Assembly: GCA_046154185.1 (NCBI GenBank)
Contig: JBJXGE010000094.1
Span: forward strand, 20,071-84,070
Direction: 5' to 3'
DNA: 64,000 bases
Source of the DNA: JBJXGE01 sp046154185
GTDB lineage: Bacteria > Planctomycetota > UBA8108 > UBA1146 > JAJFFE01
Both the position numbers and the translations under genes were made by a program. Positions 1 through 8,558 of this stretch are shown here, piece after piece (within the stretch, counting starts at the first letter, position 1; the number at the start of each line of letters is the position of its first letter). Under the pieces are notes generated by a model that was given only the letters and a program-made list of their open reading frames with translations, was not told the origin of the DNA and did not search any database.

Positions 1-1445
1 CGGCGCGTGGCGGCGGACGCGGCGATTTGGCGACGCTTGCCGCCGCAACGGTCGACGCCGGCGCTCTCATCGGCAACACGCTGGTGATTGCCGCCGGTGG
101 CGCGATCGTCGCGGGTGTCATTGGCACCGCGTGCGCGCTCGTTCTCGCTGCTTGGCCGACGCGGGGCGCACGCGCGCTCCACGTGATCTTGTTGCTGCCG
201 ATGTTGTTGCCGACGGTCGTGCTGACTTGCGCGGCCAATGCGCTGTTCGCCGGCACATCGCTGCGATTCTTGGTGCGCGATTTGACGGGCGCCGTGTTTC
301 TCTCGAGCGTCTCGATGGCGCCGCTCGTGTTGTGGGGCGTTGCCCGCGCGCTCGCGGCAATGCCGCCCGCCGAGGCAGCTGCACTCGCAATGCACCTCGC
401 ACCGCGCACTGCGGCGTTGCGGGTGCTGTTGCCGCGCGCGGCGGCGCCGGCGCTCGCACTCACTCTGCTCGCTTTCGCGTTGCTCGTGCCGCGCCTCGAG
501 ATTCCGGGGTATACCGGCGTGACACAAGTCATCGGGTATCGCGTACTCGCCGCGTTCTCCATCGGCGGGAACGATCTCGAAGGCTGGGGCTGGACGCTCG
601 CCGCGTGCGCGCCGGCGGCGATCGTGTGCGTTTTACTCGGTCGACCGCTCGCTGCATTGGGGACGGAAACTCCGCTCGCGCTCGCGCGCGTGAACCGAGT
701 CGCGCGGCGCGCGCGTTGGAGCACGGCGAGTGGATGTCTGTGGGTCATCGCGCTCGCCGGCTGCGGCGCGCTCGTTGTGATGGCGGTGCGCGCGCAAACA
801 GCACTCGAAGCGACGCTCGCCGGCTACGCGGCGCGCGAACTTGCGCTCGATAGTGTGCGTGCATTGTGTGTCAGCGTAGTCGTCGCCGTTTGTGGACTTC
901 GTCTCGCGCTGTGGGTGGACGCGACGGCCGCGCTCCATCCGCGGCGTAGTCGAGTCATCGCCTGGCTCTTTCTGGCGCCAATGCTGTTGCCGGGCAGTGT
1001 GCCGGGATTGGCACTCGCCGGCGAAGCGCAGTCGTTGTTGTCGACGGAACTCTTGCGCTGGCCGGTGTTGATGTCTCTCGCGCAGGCGGTGCGATTCGCG
1101 GGGCTCGCTTACTTGCTCGGTTGGCTGGCGCTCCGCAGTGTGCCGGCGGCGGAGCGCGCTGCGGCGCAATTGCTTCCGCCGGCGACGCGACGCGCGCGGG
1201 TGCTCGGGCCGCGCGCCGCGGGGCTCGGGCTTGGTTTTTCGACGCTGTTACTCTTCGCGTTGATGGCGGGCGAAGTGGAATCGGCGGTGTTGTTGTCGCC
1301 ACCTGGCTATGTTTCGCCCGCGGTCGAAGTGCATCAGCTCCTCCACTTCCGCGCCGACGAGCAAGCGTTCTTGTTCGCGTCGGCGCTCGCGCTCATCGGG
1401 ATTGTCGTGGCGGTCGTTGCGAACCGACTCGGCGTGGAAAGATGA
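1..1445 (+). CDS. ABC importer double permease, iron(III)/thiamine type (5' partial)
   Basis: The frame is open to the left edge of the window, so the true start lies upstream; the first start codon inside the window is a TTG at 27. At least 472 residues are hydrophobic and hold two permease halves, each with an EAA-type loop that contacts the ATPase: one near residues 110-140 (begins PAEAAALAMHLAPR) and one near 370-395 (begins PAAERAAAQLLPP). Two permease halves in one chain is the arrangement of FbpB/ThiP-type inner-membrane importers for iron(III), thiamine or similar small solutes. The stop overlaps the ATG of the ATPase gene (ATGA), so the two are translationally coupled. The binding protein is not in the window and is probably upstream. 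The substrate cannot be read from the sequence. Confidence 0.8.
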   Translation, partial: ARGGGRGDLATLAAATVDAGALIGNTLVIAAGGAIVAGVIGTACALVLAAWPTRGARALHVILLLPMLLPTVVLTCAANALFAGTSLRFLVRDLTGAVFLSSVSMAPLVLWGVARALAAMPPAEAAALAMHLAPRTAALRVLLPRAAAPALALTLLAFALLVPRLEIPGYTGVTQVIGYRVLAAFSIGGNDLEGWGWTLAACAPAAIVCVLLGRPLAALGTETPLALARVNRVARRARWSTASGCLWVIALAGCGALVVMAVRAQTALEATLAGYAARELALDSVRALCVSVVVAVCGLRLALWVDATAALHPRRSRVIAWLFLAPMLLPGSVPGLALAGEAQSLLSTELLRWPVLMSLAQAVRFAGLAYLLGWLALRSVPAAERAAAQLLPPATRRARVLGPRAAGLGLGFSTLLLFALMAGEVESAVLLSPPGYVSPAVEVHQLLHFRADEQAFLFASALALIGIVVAVVANRLGVER

Positions 1446-2080
1446 GGATCCAGATGCCGCCGGGATCGCTGATCGTCGAGGACTTGGTGGTCGAGCGCGG
1501 CCCGTTTCGGCTTGGGCCGATCAGTTTGCGCGTCGACAGCGGCACGGCACTCTACCTGCGTGGCGCGAACGGCGCCGGCAAGAGCACGCTGCTCGCCGCG
1601 ATCGCGGGGCTTGTGCCGTTGCGACAGGGCCGCGTGCGACTCGGCGATCGCACGCTTTCGAGCGCTGAGACTTTCGTGGCGCCGCACGCGCGCGGAATCG
1701 CCGTGCTGCTGCAAGACCTCGGGCTGTGGCCGCATCTCACGGTGCGCCGTCAAGCGTTGCTGGTCGCGGAGGCGGAACTCGCCGCACGCGCGCTCGCGCG
1801 GCTCGACGAACTCGCGGCAGCGCTCGGCGTCGCGCACTTGCTCGATCGCAAACCGCAGGCGCTCTCGGGCGGCGAAGCGCAACGTTGTGCGCTTGTGCGT
1901 TCGCTCATGCGCCGCGACGCCGCATTGTTGCTCGATGAACCGTGCGCGCGACAAAACGCTGACGGCGCGCGCCGTGTCGATGCGGTGATCCGCAGCGAAC
2001 TCGCGCGCGGCGCTGTCGTATTGGTCGCCGGCCATCTCGCGCCGCCCGGCGCGCGCGAATATGAATTGCCGAGTGTGTAG
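1442..2080 (+). CDS. ABC importer ATPase (short, partner of upstream permease)
   Basis: 212-residue nucleotide-binding subunit that would drive the upstream permease. Visible motifs: Walker A GANGAGKST near residue 40, Q-loop region (VLLQDLGLWPHLT), signature LSGGEAQR, and Walker B LLLDEP. The ATG at 1442 overlaps the permease stop by four bases; a second in-frame ATG lies 12 bases later. The protein is shorter than the usual 240-350 residues and has no C-terminal regulatory domain. The D-loop after Walker B reads CARQN where SALD or similar is usual. The switch histidine appears to be present (VAGHLAPP). The assignment as importer ATPase is firm; the substrate is not. Confidence 0.85.
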   Translation: MRIQMPPGSLIVEDLVVERGPFRLGPISLRVDSGTALYLRGANGAGKSTLLAAIAGLVPLRQGRVRLGDRTLSSAETFVAPHARGIAVLLQDLGLWPHLTVRRQALLVAEAELAARALARLDELAAALGVAHLLDRKPQALSGGEAQRCALVRSLMRRDAALLLDEPCARQNADGARRVDAVIRSELARGAVVLVAGHLAPPGAREYELPSV

Positions 2081-2092
2081 AGCGCGCTGGTG

Positions 2093-3681
2093 CTATTCCC
2101 GCGCGATTGGCGCTTCGGCCGTGTCGTTGCGGGCCGCCGCGCGGCGAAGGTCATTCGGCAGCATCGCGCGCAATTTGACGATCGCATCCCAATTGACCCA
2201 GGCGGCGGCGCACGCGCACACGGCAAACACGATGGGCATCGCGAAGTTGATGTTGGCGATCAGCTCGGCATCCACGCGGGCGTTGACCAGGTACTCAGAG
2301 AGAATCAGCGCAAACGGATTGAGGTTTGCGTAGCCGACGAGGCCGAGCGTCAAAGTCGGCGACATTTGGCTTTGAAGGTGTGAGTTACCCAACAAGATCA
2401 GAAAGACGACGGCGGGACCCCAGAACAAAACAAAGATCGACACGCGCCCGATAATCTTCGCCAAGCGAGCTGAGAGTCGGAGTTGCAACGCCTGTCCGGT
2501 CAGCACGCAGGCGACGAGGTAGACGAGAACGACGAACAACCCGATGCTCGTGCTCTGCATCGGATGCGTGGCCGAAAAAATCATGAACGCAAAGGCGAGC
2601 AACACCGTGACGATGGGCAGCAGACGGTAGGACGGCGCGAAGCTGCTCAATAAGTAAGCCCGGATTCGGCCGTCACGGCGAGCGAGTTCGCGCAGGATCG
2701 AGGAACGGTCGCGACTATTGACGTGTAGGAGCAAGCGGGCGATGAAGAAGTAGCTCAACATCAAGATGAACAGCGCGCGCTCCGGCGCGACCGAGCTTTG
2801 CCAGTAGTAACCCAAGATCAATACACACAGCCAGGTGAGCATCGCGAGCACGTCGGCGTCGTGGAGCGGTTTCAAGACTGAGAGCCGCACCCAGCGTGAT
2901 GCGCTACGGGAGAGCACGACCATCGGCGGGAGCAACGCAATCACACTCATCAACGGTAGCGGAACGCTCAGTTGGAAGAACGGCACTTCGAGGATATCCC
3001 GGCCGCTTTCGGCGTGATTCAAGAGCCCGGAGATCGCCGGATACACAGCGAAGACCTGAATGAGCGCGTCGGGTAACCAACTCGGCACGCCGGCGAGCAA
3101 ATAGATATTTAACCCCCACAACGCGGCGCCAAGCACAACGGTGAACATCCTCTGCTCGCTGGGGCGCACACTCCACAAGCCAAGATTGGCGAGGATCAAA
3201 CTCAGGGCAAGCGCGTAGAAAGCGAGCATTCCTTCGATGGCCAGGTAGCTGAAGAAATTGGCCTGACCCATCCAAGCGCATAGGGCGAGTATCGGTAGGA
3301 CCACGAGCTGAAGGAAAAAGGCGGGCATGAGGCCGTGACCGATGAAGCCCCAAATCATCGCGCTCGGCCGCATCGCCGAAAGGCGGAGAAAATCAATTGT
3401 GCCACGCTCACGCTCCTGACTGCATGTCGAGGCCAAGCGCGGCAAGCCATGAAAAATGAATGCGGCCGAGTTGTAGACAATCAGCCACGACCCGAGCAAC
3501 TGCCACCAAAAATTCTGTCGTGGCGATGATGCAAAGGTTGCCAACAAGTACACGACGCCGAGGATCAGCACCAACGCGAGCCACCAAATGGTGAGGTTGA
3601 AACCGGCCTTGCCCGGTCGGAAGCCGGTGCGCAATGTGCGCCAAATCAGCGGGTTTTCCAACGCGTCGATGAACCCGGGCA

Positions 3682-3685
<4 letters not shown>
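2093..3685 (-). CDS. ABC-2 type exporter permease
   Basis: 530-residue polytopic membrane protein with about a dozen hydrophobic segments. Near residue 90 it has the motif SQERERGTIDFLRLS, typical of ABC-2 permeases, where it marks the coupling region after the second membrane segment. It begins with an ATG that overlaps the stop of the ATPase gene 3682-4656 (ATGA), so the two form one operon and presumably one exporter. The closest functional group is the large multi-span ABC-2 permeases of Planctomycetota and Bacteroidota; the cargo is unknown. The gene converges on the importer genes, with 12 bases between the two stops. Confidence 0.8.
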
Positions 3686-4656
<971 letters not shown>

Positions 4657-4821
4657 GGCCGCGGATATTCACACATGCATCCGCGCGGCGCAACGACCTC
4701 GTCGGTCGCGCGCATTCCGTCGCGTCAGCTCGAGCGCCGCTCCGGTAGGCGTCTTCTCGCGAGGGCAGATATCCTGCGCGCGTCGACGTGTGCCTCTGAG
4801 TTGCGGGCAAGAAGGCCGAAA

Positions 4822-5402
4822 ATGACGACATTGCAAAAACCGAGCGTGGTTCTGCTCGCTGGCCCGAATGGCGCCGGCAAGTCGACTTCGGCGCAGCAAC
4901 TTCTCGCGGGTACGCTTTCGGTTCGTGAGTTCGTCAACGCCGATACGATCGCTCACGGTCTCTCGAGTTTCGACGCGGAGCGCGCGGCCGTCGCCGCCGG
5001 CCGGGTAATGCTAGCGAGATTGCATGAACTCGCGGCGTAGCGGATCAGTTTCGCGTTTGAGACCACGCTGGCGAGCCGGAGTTTTGCACCCTGGATCGCA
5101 GATCTCACTCGGAGCGGATACCAGTTTCATTTGATTTACCTTTGGCTCTCGAGCGTCGACCTGGCCATTGCGCGGGTGGCCGCTCGCACCAGCTCAGGCG
5201 GGCACCACGTGCCGCCCGCGACGATTCGCCGCCGCTATCACGCCGGCATCGCAAATTTCTTCGGCCTCTATAGCCCGTTAGCGGTGACGTGGCGATTCTG
5301 CGATAATTCCGGCACTCCGCCTCCGAAACCAATGGCTCAAGGAGAACGTAATATCACGACGGTTGTGACTGATCGAGAACGCTGGAAGCGACTTCAAGAT
5401 GA
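4822..5402 (+). pseudogene. Zeta-toxin-like P-loop kinase, interrupted by in-frame TAG
   Basis: The first 72 codons encode the start of a zeta-like kinase (COG4185 type): VVLLAGPNGAGKST is the Walker A, followed by EFVNADTIAHGLS. A TAG at 5038-5040 stops it, but the same frame continues with the rest of the fold: FAFETTLASRSF, HLIYLWLSS, the GGH and RRRY segments, and NFFGLYSPLA with WRFCDNSG. Homologues normally have Glu or Gln at the stop position, so a single base change would account for it. The frame also fails to end near the next gene and runs on through it, whereas another frame has a TGA at 5400-5402 overlapping the next ATG, hinting at a second lesion. It is either a decayed gene or contains sequence errors. 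In the family the protein phosphorylates a small substrate and acts as a toxin or unknown kinase. Confidence 0.7.
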
Positions 5403-5656
5403 CTACACATGCACTGCCAGACGAGCCGGTCGATATCACGAAACTCTTCCAGGAAGGCACGGCCATCGACGCGGCTCTCGATCGTGCCGTGCGCGCGGCC
5501 CTCATCCGCCACAAAAAACTCGGCGAGCGCGTGGTGATCGAGCGCGATGGCAAAGTTGTCTGGATCCCGCCCGAAGAGATCGAAGACGACGGCAGCATCC
5601 GGCCGCCCGCGGCTGCTGCAGCGACAAGGAACGGTCATGAAACAGAGTCCGGTTAG
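5399..5656 (+). CDS. Small partner protein of zeta-like kinase (possible antitoxin-like)
   Basis: 85 residues. The middle reads ALDRAVRAALIRHKKLGERV and is followed by a DGKVVWIPPEEI segment. I recognise this pattern as the small protein encoded directly after COG4185 kinases in many genomes, where it may be the antidote or a regulatory subunit; that role is inferred from gene pairing, not shown here. The ATG at 5399 overlaps a TGA in another frame (ATGA), the kind of junction expected if the kinase gene were intact. The Ala-rich tail (PAAAAATRNGHETESG) overlaps the start of the next gene by 20 bases. The gene itself looks undamaged although its partner is broken. Confidence 0.6.
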   Translation: MTTHALPDEPVDITKLFQEGTAIDAALDRAVRAALIRHKKLGERVVIERDGKVVWIPPEEIEDDGSIRPPAAAAATRNGHETESG

Positions 5657-6071
5657 CTGCCGATGCTTCGCCGCGATTCTCTTTTTCGCCATCCTCTTGG
5701 GTTGCACGGCGTCGCGGACGTTGACTCGTGAAAATGTTGACGAGTTGAATTTCGTGCATGTCTTCGGCGCAATCGATGTTCAGACCGAGGTCGTGAATAG
5801 CAGTTTGACGACCTACGGTTTTTGGCACACCGATGATTGGGAATTCGAGCTCCTCACGACGAAGGAATGGGTGGCGCACCAGATACGGGACGGGTTGGGA
5901 CCAATACGGTTTTCGGATGCGTTGATTCGACGAGAGTGGTCCCCGTGGTACACTCCCACCAGCGAGGGTTTCGATGCGTTCGCGCTCTACTTGACGTCTA
6001 TACCGTACGTGCACATGTTTGTAAGTCGAGGCGAATCGGCGAAGAAACACGTTTTCATCCGAAAGGACTAA
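5637..6071 (+). CDS. Hypothetical lipoprotein
   Basis: 144 residues starting MKQSPVSCRC. A hydrophobic stretch ends in a lipobox, LLGCTAS, with the lipidated Cys near residue 22, so the protein should be membrane-anchored and face the periplasm. The rest is rich in Trp, Tyr and Phe, with no family I recognise. The start lies inside the end of the small gene before it, so it may be co-transcribed with the kinase pair, though nothing links the functions. The region from 5700 on is less GC-rich in codon third positions than its neighbours. Confidence 0.65.
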   Translation: MKQSPVSCRCFAAILFFAILLGCTASRTLTRENVDELNFVHVFGAIDVQTEVVNSSLTTYGFWHTDDWEFELLTTKEWVAHQIRDGLGPIRFSDALIRREWSPWYTPTSEGFDAFALYLTSIPYVHMFVSRGESAKKHVFIRKD

Positions 6072-6099
6072 CCCCAGTCAGATCTTTCCGCCATCCGGG

Positions 6100-7527
6100 T
6101 TAGCGACGGCTTTCGGTCTTCCACATCTTCAGCACATACTCGCGCCATTCGTTCTCGAAGGCTGACATGTTGACTTTGCCGAAACTGTTGTCAAAGGCTT
6201 CCGCCTGACTCTTGCCGCCGATCAGCGACTTGAAGTACTTTCGCATTGTCGGCCGGTATTTACCGTCGGCGCCATCCGCGCAGAAATTGCAAATGGACCA
6301 CGCCTGGCTGTAATGAAGCTGCATCTTGCTCGGCTCATACATTTCTGTCTGCGACATATGCATAAGCTCCTTGATCGTAGGATACTGGTTCGCTTCGATT
6401 GCGGTGGCGATGGAATGGAGTCGCCAGGGATGGGGACCCATCTCGATCAAGCGTTTGTTCTTCTTGACGGTGATTTTTGAAGCCGCGAAGTACTCGGCGA
6501 GCCCTTCATTGAACCACTGCGGGATGTCCTCTAGGTACTGGTGGCAGTACTGGTGAAATCCCTCGTGCTTGAGCACCATCAGCGTTTCTTCTTCGTTGCC
6601 GCGCCAAGAGACATTGAGATGCTTGAAGAGCGGATCGTAAAAGCCAGCCGTGCCATCCGGGGCGCCGTCGCGCATGTAGTCGGCGAGCTCGCGATAAATG
6701 AGCACGCAATATTTGCGATCCGGTTGCGCCAGATCCGGGAACGCTGCGTCATAGACTTCGCGAATCAATTCGGCGGTTTCCCCGGCGCGCTCCGCGAATT
6801 CCTGCGAGACGTCTGTACGTAGGAAGTAGTTCTTGGTTTCGACCGTGTAGGTTTTGTCCCACTTTGGGCCTTTGGTAAGGAGGTCGAGCTCGGCGGACAC
6901 TTTGAGTAGCCGGTCTTCTTGCCAGATCGCGAGCGCGCGATCGACGTAGCCGCGCGCTTCATCGAAGCGACCCGTTTGTATCAAGGCGATCGAACCTTGA
7001 TAGACAGCGTTGAGCGAGCGCGGCGCCAGCTCGAGCGCGCGTTGGTAATGCGGGATCGACTTCTCAGGTTTGTGCTCGCGAAACCAAGTATCGCCGAGCG
7101 CGGTGTGCGCCTCGTGAAGCGCCGGCAGGATTCCCGTCGCTTTGGTCAGCGCCGCGCGCGCCTTGCCGAATTCGCGTTGGTCCAGTTGCAACATGCCGAT
7201 GTAAAAGTGCGGGAGCGCGGAAGCGCCGACCGACTGCTTGGTGGCCTCCATAACGGCGATGGCCTTGCGGATGTCATCTTTTTGGCGCGACACGTGGGCG
7301 TTGCGATACGCGACCAGCGCCTGTTCGAACCCGGCCCGCACGTCGGGAGCCCAATCTTCTGGAATCTGCAAGTTGTCGGGAGTCGGCTCGACTTGGTCTG
7401 CGTCTTCGTTCTTTCCGCCGCCACCTTCTGCGCCCCCGCCGCAAGCTCGCCCTTGACCTGGCGCGACGCCCATCGTGATGAGCGTCAAGGAGTAGACCAG
7501 CAACCACTCTGCAAAGCAGCGCTTCAT
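6100..7527 (-). CDS. Secreted TPR protein with DUF1570 zinc-peptidase-like domain
   Basis: 475 residues. A signal peptide (residues 1-28) leads to a Gly-rich linker and then TPR-like helices (about 60-220) with the typical pattern of Ala, Leu and Tyr. The C-terminal half matches DUF1570, a gluzincin-like domain common in Planctomycetota. The HEGFH motif puts the zinc ligands at H321 and H325 with E322 as base, and the third ligand is likely in the following NEGLAEYF segment (E341 or E345). The predicted role is an exported or periplasmic metallopeptidase with a TPR platform; substrates are unknown. The gene stands alone on the minus strand. Confidence 0.75.
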   Translation of the reverse strand: MKRCFAEWLLVYSLTLITMGVAPGQGRACGGGAEGGGGKNEDADQVEPTPDNLQIPEDWAPDVRAGFEQALVAYRNAHVSRQKDDIRKAIAVMEATKQSVGASALPHFYIGMLQLDQREFGKARAALTKATGILPALHEAHTALGDTWFREHKPEKSIPHYQRALELAPRSLNAVYQGSIALIQTGRFDEARGYVDRALAIWQEDRLLKVSAELDLLTKGPKWDKTYTVETKNYFLRTDVSQEFAERAGETAELIREVYDAAFPDLAQPDRKYCVLIYRELADYMRDGAPDGTAGFYDPLFKHLNVSWRGNEEETLMVLKHEGFHQYCHQYLEDIPQWFNEGLAEYFAASKITVKKNKRLIEMGPHPWRLHSIATAIEANQYPTIKELMHMSQTEMYEPSKMQLHYSQAWSICNFCADGADGKYRPTMRKYFKSLIGGKSQAEAFDNSFGKVNMSAFENEWREYVLKMWKTESRR

Positions 7528-7759
7528 GGTGAGCCTCTCGATGTGTATTGGGCGCTCGCCCGCCGGTTCGCGACTCTCGGGAATTAGCGCACAGCATAAT
7601 TAAAACGATCACGTATGCATCTGTTCTTTCGAATTCGAGCCCTGCGTCGTCTCGCCACAATTCTACGATCCGGAATTCTGTGGCGTTCGTTAGACCTGGT
7701 TGCAGCGACGCGCAGCCTTTCTGAGCGGCATCCTGCGAGATCCGAAGGACGGCGTCGCG

Positions 7760-8410
7760 ATGAACTATTCGGAAGGGCCTCTTTTCGATCCACTGAGTAC
7801 TTACCTCGTCCGCAGTGGACTCGAGCCCGCACCGATTCCCGCGGACAAAAAGTGGCCCATTGCCTTTGGCTGCCGCATGCGCATCGTTGGTGTGCTCGAC
7901 TTTCGTGGGTATGAGAAGTTCGGATGCCCCGGAAGGTCTTTGGTGATATTCGCGGCGCGGACTGCGCGCGAAGACACTGAATTGGGTCTGTGGATTGGCC
8001 CTGCGGAAACGTGCAAACTCAAGGGAGGCCAGCTCGGCGACATTGTGATGGTGGGAACCGCAACACCGATCGTCGATTATTTATGGGCTGAAGAAGCTCT
8101 CGATGAAGCGAGGCGTCGAGAACCATTGCTCAAGTTTGAACACCAAATGCGGTACTTGCTAGTCTGCGACATTTCGAAGATCGGCGGAACGCCGACTTGG
8201 CGCCATGAACTCCTGGAGCATCAGGTCGTGATCGATGGCGCCCCCTACCAGATTTTTGGGGAATTCGTCGACTCGGACGTCCTCAGTAAATCCGGCTCGG
8301 CCCTTCACATCATCTGGCAGCCGAAAACGGATGCGCTCCACCTCGCGCATGAAGAAATCTGTTCGAGCGATGGCGGATCGATCGTCACGGTGGATGCGTC
8401 ACGTGGTTAG
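7760..8410 (+). CDS. Hypothetical protein
   Basis: 216 residues from the ATG at 7760, chosen because GAAGGA lies about 10 bases upstream; an upstream in-frame ATG at 7700 gives 20 more residues that look non-coding. There is no signal peptide or membrane segment. It is an ordinary soluble composition with alternating hydrophobic strands (for example KWPIAFGCRMRIVGVLDFRG) and a Trp-rich end. I do not recognise the family. It has no operon partner: the neighbours on both sides are on the other strand. Confidence 0.6.
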   Translation: MNYSEGPLFDPLSTYLVRSGLEPAPIPADKKWPIAFGCRMRIVGVLDFRGYEKFGCPGRSLVIFAARTAREDTELGLWIGPAETCKLKGGQLGDIVMVGTATPIVDYLWAEEALDEARRREPLLKFEHQMRYLLVCDISKIGGTPTWRHELLEHQVVIDGAPYQIFGEFVDSDVLSKSGSALHIIWQPKTDALHLAHEEICSSDGGSIVTVDASRG

Positions 8411-8558
8411 CGCTCGTTGACGAGGTTGACGGTCAAAGGCGGAGCGCCACCCGATTTTGAATCCGCGCCGATCACCGTCGAGGGCTTCCCGTGGTAAAGA
8501 AATAGACGAAATCGCCGGTGACGTCGGACCCCCTCGGCGATGCTTGGTCACTGCAAGC

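Noticed and set aside
5038..5040. Pyrrolysine or stop-codon read-through at the TAG of the zeta-like kinase
   Set aside because: The site aligns with an ordinary Glu/Gln position and the frame does not close properly further on, so decay or error is more likely than recoding.
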